This document shows, piece by piece, positions 53,441 through 63,310 of a DNA stretch of 64,000 nucleotides; position 1 is the stretch's first letter, and each line of letters begins with the position of its first letter. A program made the translations under genes and the position numbers. Location of the stretch: contig CAAGDV010000025.1 of assembly GCA_900768755.1 (NCBI GenBank), positions 47,601 to 111,600 on the forward strand. The letters run 5' to 3'. Under the pieces are notes generated by a model. That model was not told the DNA's origin. It saw only the letters and a list, made by a program, of their open reading frames with translations, and searched no databases. Source of the stretch: Lachnospiraceae bacterium. Its GTDB lineage: Bacteria; Bacillota; Clostridia; Lachnospirales; Lachnospiraceae.

Positions 53441-55546
53441 ATGGGTAATACTATTAGTGCGGAGGTGCTTGCACCGGCGGGGGATTTTAATACGTTTAAG
53501 GCCGTTATTAATGCGGGCGCTGACGCCGTCTACTGCGGCGGCAGTATGTTCGGGGCAAGGGCGTACGCTGACAATTTCAGCACCAAGGAGCTTCTTTGCG
53601 CCATCGACTACGCGCATATGTTTGGACGTAAGGTCTATCTCACCGTCAACACACTCCTTAAGAACGAAGAGCTGGAGAAGAAACTGTATGATTACCTTAA
53701 GCCTTTTTATGAGGCCGGGCTTGACGCGGTGATTGTGCAGGATTACGGTGTCATGGATTTTATTTCAAGGATTTTTCCGGACATGCCGGTCCACGCAAGC
53801 ACACAGATGACGATAACGCACAGATTTTACTGTGATTTTCTGGCAAAATACAATGTCACAAGAATTGTTCCGGCGAGGGAACTCTCGCTTTCGGAGATTG
53901 CCGCAATCAGGGAATATGCCCCCGGTATGGAGCTTGAATGCTTTGTGCACGGTGCTTTGTGCTACTGTTATTCCGGAATGTGCATGATGAGCAGTTTTTA
54001 TGGCGGAAGAAGCGGGAACCGCGGGCGCTGTGCGGGAACCTGCAGACTTATGTACGATGCAGGCGGCACAAGGCGCCCGATACTTAGTCTTAAGGATCTG
54101 TGCACGCTTGAAAGCCTTCCGGATATACTGGATGCCGGCGTTATGTCCTTAAAGATTGAAGGTCGTATGAAGAGCGCAGAATATGCTGCGGGCGTCACCT
54201 CAATATACCGCAAGTATGTGGACATGTATCTAAGTGGACGCGACAATTATTCGGTGGATCCTGCGGACATAAAACGTCTGCTGATGCTTTTTGACAGGGG
54301 CGGAATGACGGATGGATATTATTTCAGGCATAATTCCCCGGATATGATTGCCGATGAGAATAAGAGTGCCAAATCCCTTGATGAAAAGTCGGAATACGAG
54401 AAAATGATACATGACAGATATGTTATTTCCGACATCAGACACAACATAAGCCTAACGGGAGAGTTCTGTCTCAATTCCCCGGCAAGTCTCTCGGTTGAAG
54501 GAAAGTGGGGAAAAGTAACCGCAAAAGGCGACGCTCCCGATGAAAGCATTAACCGCCCCATGAGCGCCAAAGATATATCAAAACAGCTTGTCAAAACAGG
54601 CAACACGGTGTTTAATGTTACGGACTGTCTGATAAAGTCTGACGACGGAATTTTTATTCCGAACAAAGCGCTCAACGAACTCAGAAGACAGGCGATTGAA
54701 GAATACGGAAAGCTTTGCCCCGACAGGGTGCGGCGAAGTGCTTTAGAGTGCACAATTCGTCCTGCAAAGGCTGATTTAACTGTTGAATCTCAAAGAGTAC
54801 AAAGAACGGCAAAGGTCTCTGACACCGGGCAGGCGCTTTCGTGCATCGCATGCGGTGTGGACAGGCTTTACCTCGAATCGGAGTCCATGACGGAGGATGA
54901 GATGCTTGCAATCCTTGACAGGTGCCGCGAACAATCGATTCAATGTTTTTACAGCATGCCGCGTGTTCTAAGAGATGATATTGCGGTTTTGAAAGGCTTT
55001 GACGGCTATCTTGTACGCAATATTGCGGAAAAATACTATCTGATTAAGCAAGGGATAACCGAACCTATAGTGTTTGATTACACGGTGTACGCATTTAACA
55101 ATCAGGCCGCCGCGGTGCTTTCGGATGAGGGTTACGAGAGGATTTTTTACCCTATAGAACTCAATTACAAAGAACTCTCCAACCTTATTCTTTCGCAGGG
55201 AGAGCTTACCGTGTACGGAAGGCTGCCGCTTATGGTGTCTGCCAACTGCATCGACAATTCACTTCACAGATGCCATCACGGTGGCATTCACAGGGCGTCT
55301 TTTACCGACCGCAAAAATCAGCGTCTCATGTATATGGCGTGCTGCCGGTATTGCTATAATGTTATTTATAACGGAATGATATACGATATTCGTGACAAAA
55401 TATCATCAATGGACAGAATTCGTGCGGCTGCCCTGAATTATTCTTTTACCTTTGAGACCGCAGATGAAGTCAGAAAAATACTGACGTCGGATGAGGTGGA
55501 TTTGGTTGCAGTCACACGTGGCCATTTTAAGAACGGAGTAGAATAG
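53441..55546 (+). CDS. U32-family peptidase / RlhA-like protein
   Basis: 701 aa. N-terminal TIM-barrel with VLAPAGDFNTFKAVINAGAD and the U32 signature ECFVHGALCYCYSGMCMMS; DUF3656 region and a C-terminal segment follow, including a cysteine cluster near 640 (HRCHHGG, CCRYCY). The family includes collagenase-like peptidases and the tRNA or rRNA hydroxylation proteins TrhP and RlhA; the latter role is likely for this long form. GGAG lies before ATG 53441. Confidence 0.88.
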   Translation: MGNTISAEVLAPAGDFNTFKAVINAGADAVYCGGSMFGARAYADNFSTKELLCAIDYAHMFGRKVYLTVNTLLKNEELEKKLYDYLKPFYEAGLDAVIVQDYGVMDFISRIFPDMPVHASTQMTITHRFYCDFLAKYNVTRIVPARELSLSEIAAIREYAPGMELECFVHGALCYCYSGMCMMSSFYGGRSGNRGRCAGTCRLMYDAGGTRRPILSLKDLCTLESLPDILDAGVMSLKIEGRMKSAEYAAGVTSIYRKYVDMYLSGRDNYSVDPADIKRLLMLFDRGGMTDGYYFRHNSPDMIADENKSAKSLDEKSEYEKMIHDRYVISDIRHNISLTGEFCLNSPASLSVEGKWGKVTAKGDAPDESINRPMSAKDISKQLVKTGNTVFNVTDCLIKSDDGIFIPNKALNELRRQAIEEYGKLCPDRVRRSALECTIRPAKADLTVESQRVQRTAKVSDTGQALSCIACGVDRLYLESESMTEDEMLAILDRCREQSIQCFYSMPRVLRDDIAVLKGFDGYLVRNIAEKYYLIKQGITEPIVFDYTVYAFNNQAAAVLSDEGYERIFYPIELNYKELSNLILSQGELTVYGRLPLMVSANCIDNSLHRCHHGGIHRASFTDRKNQRLMYMACCRYCYNVIYNGMIYDIRDKISSMDRIRAAALNYSFTFETADEVRKILTSDEVDLVAVTRGHFKNGVE

Positions 55547-56878
55547 ATGGATTTACTTATAAGCAGAGTGCTTAAATATGTGCTGATTTTTTTGATGCTG
55601 ATATATGTGTATTTAAGCTACAGTGCGGGAGTGGGCGGTGTCGGAAGACGGCGGGCAAAACTTGTTTCTCAGAATGTCGTCATGCTCCTTGTGTTTTCAA
55701 TATGTACGGCAATTGTGTTATACAACAGACCGGGCGCGGATTATGCGGTGCTGTCCGTTTTTGAATTTATATTCCTCATTGTGTTTGTGGTTGCGTACAG
55801 GCTCGTGTACCAGAATTCGTCGCCTGTGCTGATTAACAATATCGCGATGCTTTTGTCAATCGGATTTATCATGGTAATCAGGCTCTCACCCGACAACGCT
55901 TTCAAGCAGTTCATGATTGTGCTTGCGGGTTCGGTGCTCGCACTTTTGGTCAAGCCGGTTCTGAAACATAAGGACAGGCTTATAAAAATCGGCCCCGTGT
56001 ACACGGTGTCGGGTCTGCTGCTTCTCATGGTCACGCTCATACTCGGCAAAACAACCTGGGGAGCCAATATATCCATCGATATTTTCGGATTTACGTTTCA
56101 GCCCTCGGAATTTGTCAAAATACTTTTTGTCTTCCAGTGCGCCGTTTTACTGCGCGATACCGGGCATTTTTCGTCGGTGGTGCTGTCGGCAATACTTGCG
56201 GCCGCCCATGTGATTATTCTTATTTTGTCGAATGATTTGGGCGCCGCTCTGATTTTCTTTGTGGTATATATTTCAATGCTGTACGTCGCTACGGGGCAGG
56301 TAAGATATCTTTTGGCGGGAGGCCTGTGCGCGGTGGCGGCAAGCGTTCTTGCGTACAGATATGTCAGCCATGTCCGGGTCAGAATCAACGCCTGGCTGGA
56401 CCCGTGGAGCATTATTGAGACCGGAGGCTACCAGATAACTCAGTCGTTGTTTGCAATCGGAACAGGCGGGCTTTTCGGTCTGGGACTTTTTATGGGCACG
56501 CCCGGTAAAATACCTGTTGTGGTAAAAGATTTTGTTTTCTCGGCAATATCGGAGGAACTGGGACTTTTGTTTGCGATGGGAGTTGTGCTGGTGTGCTTTT
56601 CATGCTTCCTGAATATGATGAGAAATGCTTCGCAGATACGGGATGTGTTCTATAAGCTCATTGTGCTTGGCTTTGCGGTGCTGTACGCCTTTCAATGCTT
56701 TCTTTCGGTCGGAGGGGCAGTCAAATTCATTCCCTCAACCGGAGTCACGCTGCCGTTTGTGAGCTACGGCGGAAGTTCAATTTTGTGTTCACTGATAATG
56801 TTTTCGATTGTGATTGCAATCAATAATCTGCATAACGAGGAGAAGAGACTTGAAGAGGAAAAAGAAGTTGAAGGATAA
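55547..56878 (+). CDS. FtsW/RodA/SpoVE-family peptidoglycan polymerase
   Basis: 443 aa, about ten helices. SEDS motifs: QPSEFVKILFVF, a long extracellular loop with QITQSLFAIGTGGLFGLG and the C-terminal LPFVSYGGSSI. It polymerises lipid II together with a class B PBP, which is the next gene. Starts immediately after the U32 gene stop; its stop overlaps the PBP start by 29 bp. Confidence 0.93.
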   Translation: MDLLISRVLKYVLIFLMLIYVYLSYSAGVGGVGRRRAKLVSQNVVMLLVFSICTAIVLYNRPGADYAVLSVFEFIFLIVFVVAYRLVYQNSSPVLINNIAMLLSIGFIMVIRLSPDNAFKQFMIVLAGSVLALLVKPVLKHKDRLIKIGPVYTVSGLLLLMVTLILGKTTWGANISIDIFGFTFQPSEFVKILFVFQCAVLLRDTGHFSSVVLSAILAAAHVIILILSNDLGAALIFFVVYISMLYVATGQVRYLLAGGLCAVAASVLAYRYVSHVRVRINAWLDPWSIIETGGYQITQSLFAIGTGGLFGLGLFMGTPGKIPVVVKDFVFSAISEELGLLFAMGVVLVCFSCFLNMMRNASQIRDVFYKLIVLGFAVLYAFQCFLSVGGAVKFIPSTGVTLPFVSYGGSSILCSLIMFSIVIAINNLHNEEKRLEEEKEVEG

Positions 56879-58274
56879 AAGCATTCTTGCCGTTACCTAT
56901 ATGGTCCTTGCGGTTTTTGCGGCGCTTATGGCGTATCTTTTGTATTACGTTCTCGTTCTGGCACCGGATGTCATTAACAACCCATATAACAAAAGACAAT
57001 CCGTGCTTGAAAAGCGTATTGAGAGAGGCTCGATTCTGTCTGCTGACGGAAGCGTTCTGGCCTGCACGCTGTACGATGAAGACGGCAATTCATACAGATA
57101 TTACCCGTATGCCAATATGTTTTCCCATATCGTCGGATACACCTACAAAGGCGGATATGGGCTGGAGAGCTACGCGGGTTACTATATGCTCAACTCCAAC
57201 CAGAATCTTTTTGAGCAGCTTCTCAATGATTTGTCCCAAAAGAAGAGCCCGGGCGATGATGTCGTTACCACATTTGACGCCGCGCTCCAGAAAAAAGCAT
57301 ACGACGCTCTGGGCAAAAATAACGGTGCCGTAATAATCTCGGAGCCGTCCACGGGCAAAATACTTGCAATGGTCTCAAAACCCGATTTTGACCCGAATAC
57401 ACTTGCGGAACGCTGGGACAGATATGTGTCTCAAAATGAGTCCGTGCTTGTAAACCGCGCGCTCCAGGGACTCTACACGCCGGGGTCAACCTTCAAAATC
57501 ATTACACTTTTGGAATATGTCCGTGAAAATCCGTTGAATTATATGGATTACAAATTTACCTGCACAGGAAGCTGCACGATTGACAACACCGATATCCACT
57601 GCCTTTTGGAGACCGCACACGGAGAGGAGAATCTATTGTATTCTCTTGCCAACTCGTGCAACACATCATTTGTCAATATTGGCCTTTCGCTTAATATTCC
57701 CAAATTCAATGAGTTGTGCAACCGGATGCTTTTTAACAGCAATCTGCCAATTGACCTGGAGTACAATAAAAGCAGCTTTACGCTTGCGGAGGATGCGGGC
57801 AGTTTTACCGTGGCGCAGACATCATTCGGACAGGGTGCGACAGTGATGACGCCCATTCATATGTCGTTAATCATGAACGCCGTAGCCAACGACGGAGTCG
57901 TTATGAAACCGATGTTTCTTGAACAGATTGTCAGCAGTGACGGCAATGTTGTCAAAAGCTTCCGGAGCGAAGCGTACACAAGCATAATGACAAAGGAGGA
58001 GGCAGATCTTTTAAAAGATTATCTTGCTCAGGTTGCAGTGATAAGATACGCATGGATATTTGATGGTGCGGAATACACTGTTTCCGGCAAAACAGGAACT
58101 GCAGAGCACGGCGGTTCAGAGTACAGCCACTCACTTTTTGTCAGCTTTGCACCGAGCGATGTGCCCGAAATCTCGGTTGTAGTTGTGCTGGAAGGAGACG
58201 AGAATCAGGACAACACGGCAGTTCAGGTTGCTAAAGATATATACGATTTTTATTTTAGCCGAAATAGTAATTGA
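56850..58274 (+). CDS. Class B penicillin-binding protein (PBP2/FtsI type)
   Basis: 474 aa from TTG 56850 (GAGGAG 7 bp before). One N-terminal helix (about 12-35), a short pedestal domain, then a transpeptidase domain with GSTFKII (active Ser), SCN in LANSCNTSF and SGKTGTAEHGG. Pairs with the upstream SEDS polymerase for septal or elongation synthesis. Shorter than typical FtsI, like actinobacterial PbpA. Confidence 0.92.
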   Translation: MKRKKKLKDKSILAVTYMVLAVFAALMAYLLYYVLVLAPDVINNPYNKRQSVLEKRIERGSILSADGSVLACTLYDEDGNSYRYYPYANMFSHIVGYTYKGGYGLESYAGYYMLNSNQNLFEQLLNDLSQKKSPGDDVVTTFDAALQKKAYDALGKNNGAVIISEPSTGKILAMVSKPDFDPNTLAERWDRYVSQNESVLVNRALQGLYTPGSTFKIITLLEYVRENPLNYMDYKFTCTGSCTIDNTDIHCLLETAHGEENLLYSLANSCNTSFVNIGLSLNIPKFNELCNRMLFNSNLPIDLEYNKSSFTLAEDAGSFTVAQTSFGQGATVMTPIHMSLIMNAVANDGVVMKPMFLEQIVSSDGNVVKSFRSEAYTSIMTKEEADLLKDYLAQVAVIRYAWIFDGAEYTVSGKTGTAEHGGSEYSHSLFVSFAPSDVPEISVVVVLEGDENQDNTAVQVAKDIYDFYFSRNSN

Positions 58275-58343
58275 TAAATTACATGTTTGGTTGTATACTA
58301 ATGCTTAGTCAAATATGACACACCAAGACAGGAGGACTTTCGG

Positions 58344-58796
58344 ATGGCCGAAGCGGTTAGCTGTGGGGGTGTGGTGATTTTTCGAGGAAAAATACTTGTA
58401 CTTTATAAGAATTTGAAGAATAAGTACGAAGGATGGGTATTGCCGAAAGGAACCGTTGAGCCGGGCGAAGAATACAAAGAGACGGCACTTCGGGAAGTGA
58501 TGGAGGAATCGGGAGCCAGAGCTGAGATTATCAAATACATCGGAAAAAGCCGGTACACATTTAATGTGCCCGGAGATGTTGTTGATAAGGAAGTTCACTG
58601 GTATCTTATGATGGCTGACAGCTATTACAGTAAGCCGCAGAAAGAAGAGTATTTCGAAGATTCCGGATTCTACAAGTATCATGAAGCAATACATCTTCTC
58701 AGATTTTCCAATGAGCGGCAGATACTTGAGAAGGCCTATGCGGAATACCTTGAATTGAAGAAGCATAATCTGTGGGGAACAAGAAAATATTATTAA
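58344..58796 (+). CDS. Nudix hydrolase
   Basis: 150 aa. A perfect Nudix box, GTVEPGEEYKETALREVMEE then SG, follows WVLPKG. Similar small proteins are Ap4A hydrolases or mutT-like enzymes; substrate not predictable. AGGAGG lies about 9 bp before ATG 58344. Confidence 0.9.
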   Translation: MAEAVSCGGVVIFRGKILVLYKNLKNKYEGWVLPKGTVEPGEEYKETALREVMEESGARAEIIKYIGKSRYTFNVPGDVVDKEVHWYLMMADSYYSKPQKEEYFEDSGFYKYHEAIHLLRFSNERQILEKAYAEYLELKKHNLWGTRKYY

Positions 58797-58829
58797 CCAC
58801 GGGCATCTCCGAAGTTATGAAAATTTTGC

Positions 58830-58858
58830 TTGATTTTAGATATATTTTATGATAATAT
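58830..58858 (+). promoter_or_regulatory. Promoter of tRNA-Leu
   Basis: TTGATT, 17 bp, TAATAT, ending 10 bp before the tRNA. Confidence 0.6.
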
Positions 58859-58868
58859 AATCAAGCGC

Positions 58869-58951
58869 GCGGATGTGGCGGAATGGCAGACGCAGCAGAC
58901 TCAAAATCTGCCGGTGGCAACATCGTGTGGGTTCAAGTCCCACCATCCGCA
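58869..58951 (+). tRNA. tRNA-Leu (CAA)
   Basis: 83 nt with a long variable arm. Acceptor GCGGATG / CATCCGC, anticodon stem GCAGA / TCTGC with loop CTCAAAA (anticodon CAA), T-arm GTGGGTTCAAGTCCCAC. CCA not encoded. Confidence 0.95.
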
Positions 58952-58958
58952 TCATAAC

Positions 58959-59009
58959 TGGACACCAATTTTGATACAATGGGTATTGAAGTGGGTGTCC
59001 AATTTTTTT
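58959..59009 (+). terminator. Terminator after tRNA-Leu
   Basis: Stem TGGACACC / GGTGTCCA with an inner CAAT / ATTG, followed by seven T. Confidence 0.85.
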
Positions 59010-59049
59010 CACTAAACGAGAAATAACCAATTACCGGAAAGGAAAAACT

Positions 59050-59571
59050 ATGCGGCTGTTTCATGTTAGCGAAGAACCTGATATAAAAGTCTTTGAACCG
59101 CGCTTTCCAACACGAAAAGACCTCAATCAAAATATCGGATTGGTATGGGCAATAGATGAAGCAAGATTGCCCAACTTTTTAACCCCCCGAGATTGTCCGC
59201 GGGTTGCTTATCATGTGGGCTACCAGACAACTGATTCTGATAAAAAACGCTTTTTCTCTTCTTCTGGAATTTCACATGCTATCGTGGTAGAGGGCAAGTG
59301 GTATCACACTATGAAAAACACAGTATTATATTTATATGAATTCCATACAGAGGATTTCGTTTTACAAGATAGCATTGCCGGGTACTACGTTGCAACAACA
59401 ACACAATATCCAAAGAAAAAACATGTGCTGACTGATTTGTTCGGTGAATTATTGAAGCGAAACGTAGAAATACGAATTACAGACAATCTATGGGATATAG
59501 CAGATGATGTAACGACCTCGACATTAAATTGGTCTTTATGCCGGATGGCAAACGCCGCGCCGCGTCCTTGA
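59050..59571 (+). CDS. Conserved hypothetical protein (DUF6886-like)
   Basis: 173 aa. RLFHVSEEPDIKVFEPR and VWAIDEARLPNFLTPRDCPR recall a widespread family of unknown function in Firmicutes (DUF6886-like, from memory). No membrane segment or signal. AAAGGA precedes ATG 59050. More AT-rich than the operons before it and first gene of an accessory stretch. Confidence 0.7.
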   Translation: MRLFHVSEEPDIKVFEPRFPTRKDLNQNIGLVWAIDEARLPNFLTPRDCPRVAYHVGYQTTDSDKKRFFSSSGISHAIVVEGKWYHTMKNTVLYLYEFHTEDFVLQDSIAGYYVATTTQYPKKKHVLTDLFGELLKRNVEIRITDNLWDIADDVTTSTLNWSLCRMANAAPRP

Positions 59572-59669
59572 CGATTCACAGGTGTGCCCCTTTTAATTTT
59601 TCCCATACCATTTAACGAAAAACTTGAGAAGTGTGTAAATTGGTCAAACAAAAAAGGAGGTTTAGCAAT

Positions 59670-60245
59670 ATGAAATTTGAAACAGAACGATTGATTCTTC
59701 GTCCTTGGACAGAAGATGATGCAGAAAGCTTATTTCAATATGCAAAAGATCCCGCTGTTGGTCCTATTGCGGGATGGCCGGTTCACACAAGTGTAGAAAA
59801 CAGCAGAGATATAATAAAATATGTTTTGTCGGCAGATGAAACATATGCAGTATGCCTCAAAGAGGACAATCGGGCAATCGGAAGTATTGGATTGATTCCT
59901 CCTGCGCAGACACACACCAAGGTAGCGGATGATGAGATGGAAATCGGATATTGGATTGGCGTTCCGTTTTGGGGAAAAGGATTGATTCCGGAAGCTGTCA
60001 GACGGTTGCAGGAGTATGCTTTTGCGGAACTGGGATGCAGTGCAATATGGTGCGGATACTATGATGGCAACGAGAAGTCACGAAGATGTCAGGAGAAATG
60101 CGGCTTCACTTATCATCATACGGAGGTTGATAAGCCTTGTGCTCTAATGGGTGACTTAAGAACCGAGCACTTTACAAGACTCACGAGGGAAGACTGGCAG
60201 AAAAAATTAAGTGAGGCGAAAGCATTCTCGACCGGCTGTATGTGA
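59670..60245 (+). CDS. GNAT acetyltransferase, RimJ/RimL type
   Basis: 191 aa from ATG 59670 after AAAGGAGG. ETERLILRPWTEDDAESLF start and EIGYWIGVPFWGKGLIPEAV (acetyl-CoA loop W-G-K-G) identify the family; RRCQEKCGF follows. It may acetylate protein N-termini or small amines. Confidence 0.88.
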   Translation: MKFETERLILRPWTEDDAESLFQYAKDPAVGPIAGWPVHTSVENSRDIIKYVLSADETYAVCLKEDNRAIGSIGLIPPAQTHTKVADDEMEIGYWIGVPFWGKGLIPEAVRRLQEYAFAELGCSAIWCGYYDGNEKSRRCQEKCGFTYHHTEVDKPCALMGDLRTEHFTRLTREDWQKKLSEAKAFSTGCM

Positions 60246-60271
60246 AAAATTTAGAGCGGAGATGAAACAGA

Positions 60272-60751
60272 ATGATTTTTTTAAAAGAAATTACAAGTAA
60301 AAATGTCTGGGCTGTATGCGAATTAAAAGTGAAAAAAGAACAGGAAAATTTTGTTGCATTGAATGTTGAATCCCTCGCCGAGGCATACGCGACGAGAAAT
60401 GAGGGAGATAATGCATTGCCGTTGGCGGTATATGACAATGACGAACTGATTGGTTTTGTTATGATAGGCAAAGGAACGGTTGGCAACGAAGATGAATCGG
60501 ATACAATAAAAAATAATTATTCACTTTGGCGTTTTATGATAGACGAAAGATACCAGGGAAAGGGATATGCCCCTTTAATCCTGGACGAAGTGGTTAAATT
60601 AGTCAGGACATTTCCGTACGGACCGGCTGAATATATCTGGCTGTCTTACGAGCCGGAAAATGCACACGGAAAAAATATCTATATGAAATATGGCTTTAAG
60701 GAAAACGGTGAAATGTGCGGGAACGAGATTATGGCAATATATAGTTTGTGA
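60272..60751 (+). CDS. GNAT acetyltransferase, spermidine-type
   Basis: 159 aa. DERYQGKGYAPLILDEVVKL is the acetyl-CoA loop; YEPENAHGKNIYMKYGF follows, as in diamine or spermidine N-acetyltransferases. Substrate inferred only. Follows the previous GNAT gene by 26 bp. Confidence 0.87.
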   Translation: MIFLKEITSKNVWAVCELKVKKEQENFVALNVESLAEAYATRNEGDNALPLAVYDNDELIGFVMIGKGTVGNEDESDTIKNNYSLWRFMIDERYQGKGYAPLILDEVVKLVRTFPYGPAEYIWLSYEPENAHGKNIYMKYGFKENGEMCGNEIMAIYSL

Positions 60752-60777
60752 TAATATATTATTTTGAAGAGGTTGTT

Positions 60778-61620
60778 ATGAAACATAATTTTGATTGTCT
60801 GAATGATACAATGATGGGGATGACATACGAAGAGGTTGAGGAGGCGGCAAAAAACAATGCCGTGGTTTTATTTCCGGTTGGCGTCGTGGAGGCGCACGGA
60901 CCGCATCTTCCGCTTGGAACGGACATTTATGAGGCTTTGAATCAGGCTTTGGAGGTCAAAAGATATTTTGATGCGGAAGGTGGAAAATGCGTTGTCGCGC
61001 CGCCGTTTTATTTTGGCGGAACGCAGGCGATGACGAGGCAGTTCTCAGGGACTTTTACATCGTCCTTTGAAAATATTGTCGCTTCGGTCGGAGATATTCT
61101 GGAATCGCTGGATCGTTTCGGTTTCCAAAAAACTATCATTCTGAATTCTCACGGTGATGATATGCAGAGAAGGGCAATGCTTGATGCTATTGTTCATGCT
61201 AACGAGAATCTCAGGATGAAATCTTTTTGGACTGAATATGAGGATGATGTCCCGTATATGGGCTTTCGGGGCGATGAGGATTATCTCATCAAAATAGCGC
61301 CCATGCAGCTTTCGGAAGCATTTGACATTGAGAAGTGGCCCGAAGACGAATTCGACATCCACGCCTCTGCATTCGAGACTGCGTTAATGATGGATATTTG
61401 CCCGGACATGGTGCATACGGATAGGATTGCCGGGCTTAGACCGACCATGCTAAAAGGCGACGAGCGGGCAAAGTGGAACGAGGGCAGCATCGAAAATATT
61501 GCGCTGGTGCCGAAAGCGTACGTCGGCGACCCCGCCGGTTACCGGTATATCCGCGCTGATATGGACAAAGTGTACGAGGCGTTCGCAAAGAGCCTTTACA
61601 GTGAACTGGGCAAAATGTGA
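60778..61620 (+). CDS. Creatininase-family amidohydrolase
   Basis: 280 aa from ATG 60778 (GAAGAGG before). VGVVEAHGPHLPLGTDIYEA carries the metal ligands of the creatininase fold, and NSHGDD follows near residue 125. Members include creatinine amidohydrolase and FAPy deformylase; this one's substrate is unknown. Part of the accessory stretch. Confidence 0.85.
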   Translation: MKHNFDCLNDTMMGMTYEEVEEAAKNNAVVLFPVGVVEAHGPHLPLGTDIYEALNQALEVKRYFDAEGGKCVVAPPFYFGGTQAMTRQFSGTFTSSFENIVASVGDILESLDRFGFQKTIILNSHGDDMQRRAMLDAIVHANENLRMKSFWTEYEDDVPYMGFRGDEDYLIKIAPMQLSEAFDIEKWPEDEFDIHASAFETALMMDICPDMVHTDRIAGLRPTMLKGDERAKWNEGSIENIALVPKAYVGDPAGYRYIRADMDKVYEAFAKSLYSELGKM

Positions 61621-61664
61621 TTGGAATATGAGATTGTTTTTTGAGGCGGAAAGAGGATAGAACA

Positions 61665-62558
61665 ATGATTACACAATTTACTGACAAATATCAGCCTGAA
61701 TTGCAGGAGATGAATTATATGATGTGGCTTTCCGTGCAGTGGAACAGCACATTCTGCCGTGAAAATGTTTTTGCGGCTGTTGATTCCGATGACAGACTGC
61801 TCGGAGTATGCGCGTTAAGCTGTGACGGAACGTGGTATTATCTTTCGGAGGAACGGGACGATATTCCGCTTTACCGAATGCAGATGGAACTTTGTGTCCG
61901 GGAAGATTCGGAGAATAAGGGAGCAGTGGAAAAAGAACTTGTCAATGCCGCAAAAATGCGCCTTCTTGCGATAAAGAAGAATTATCCCGACAAAAAGCTC
62001 TGCATTCGCTGCTGGTGTACTGAAGGGGAATACGATAAGCAGCAACAGCTTCTCGACCTCGGGTTTACAGGAAATAACATTATATGGATTATGGGTTTTG
62101 ACCTTGAAAATAGCGCGATTCCAAAGGCAGAGACAGCCGATAATATCTCCTTGAATATGCTTGATTGTACGGATGACGGGATTAAAGAGTACCTTTCGGC
62201 AAATTATCTTGGATTCGACAATGTTCAGGATGCGGAGGGCGAGCTCCGCTTCAGATTGGGCGATGAGCGCACAAAGATTCTGGTGGCGAAGGATTCAGAG
62301 ACAATAGTATCGTCGGTTACGGTATGGCACATCAGTGATGAAAGAGCGGCAACGGAAAATATTTTCACGGTCCCGAAGTACCGTCGCATGGGAATCGGCA
62401 TGGCTACCGTCGCAACAGCTTTGCAGTATCTAAAGGATTGCGGGTACAAGATGGCAAGCCTTACCTGCGTCGGAGACAATGCGGGCGCAATCGCCCTTTA
62501 CAGACAAATCGGGTACAAGGTCATCGGACATCTTCTCGAAATGCATTGGGAAGTGTAG
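61665..62558 (+). CDS. GNAT acetyltransferase with N-terminal extension
   Basis: 297 aa from ATG 61665 (AGAGG before). The C-terminal domain (about 150-297) has FTVPKYRRMGIGMATVATAL, the acetyl-CoA loop, and DNAGAIALYRQIGYKV. The N-terminal 150 residues look like a second, degenerate GNAT fold. Substrate unknown. Confidence 0.85.
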   Translation: MITQFTDKYQPELQEMNYMMWLSVQWNSTFCRENVFAAVDSDDRLLGVCALSCDGTWYYLSEERDDIPLYRMQMELCVREDSENKGAVEKELVNAAKMRLLAIKKNYPDKKLCIRCWCTEGEYDKQQQLLDLGFTGNNIIWIMGFDLENSAIPKAETADNISLNMLDCTDDGIKEYLSANYLGFDNVQDAEGELRFRLGDERTKILVAKDSETIVSSVTVWHISDERAATENIFTVPKYRRMGIGMATVATALQYLKDCGYKMASLTCVGDNAGAIALYRQIGYKVIGHLLEMHWEV

Positions 62559-62590
62559 TCGCGTCACAGAGATAACAGGAGGGATACAAA

Positions 62591-63310
62591 GTGCTTTTGG
62601 AAGAGTTTGATTATGAAAAAAATGCAGCCATTAATCCGGATATGATTGTCGATGCAATAGATGATTTTCCAGATGTCACAATTTCATGTTTTTCCAAAAA
62701 ATTGTTTGAGAATGTGCTTGGTTATTTTGAGGCAAAAAAGATTGCGGAAATACACTCTGCCATAGGATTGAATCCCGTATATGAAGTTGAGTACAAGGGA
62801 AAAAGATTTGCCATGTATCAGTCATATGTCGGGGAACCGATTTGCGTTTCCCAATATGAGGATTTAATTGCCATGGGAAGCAAGCGGCTGATACTTCTTG
62901 GTAACTGCGGAGTGTTGGACAGGAATATTGAAGACTGCGGAATTATCATTCCGACAAAGGCAATAAGAGATGAAGGTACAAGTTATCACTATGCAAAAGC
63001 TGCTGACACGATTGAGGTAAACCGCAAATATAAAGAGGAATTTAAAGAGGTTTTGCGGGAATGCGGATATCCGTATGTTGAGGGTACAACATGGACTACG
63101 GACGCATGTTACAGGGAGACCAGAGATAAGGTTAACAGGCGAAAAGAACAGGGCGCAATATGCGTGGAAATGGAATGCGCAGGAATGCAGGCGGCATGCG
63201 ATTTCAGAAATACCGAGTTCTTTCAGTTTTTCTATGCCGGCGATAACCTTGACCATTCAACCTGGGAACCCAGAAGCATATCGGGCGACGTCAGATTAAA
63301 AGTCTGTTAG
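62591..63310 (+). CDS. Nucleoside phosphorylase family protein, C-terminus cut
   Basis: 239 aa from GTG 62591 (AGGAGGG upstream). LILLGNCGVLDRNIEDCGII and ICVEMECAGMQAACDFRN (ribose-binding Glu-Met-Glu) are the uridine/purine phosphorylase signatures. The frame ends SISGDVRLKVC where relatives would continue for about 20 residues; the switch coincides with the tnpB fragment. Probably truncated and perhaps inactive. Confidence 0.8.
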   Translation: MLLEEFDYEKNAAINPDMIVDAIDDFPDVTISCFSKKLFENVLGYFEAKKIAEIHSAIGLNPVYEVEYKGKRFAMYQSYVGEPICVSQYEDLIAMGSKRLILLGNCGVLDRNIEDCGIIIPTKAIRDEGTSYHYAKAADTIEVNRKYKEEFKEVLRECGYPYVEGTTWTTDACYRETRDKVNRRKEQGAICVEMECAGMQAACDFRNTEFFQFFYAGDNLDHSTWEPRSISGDVRLKVC

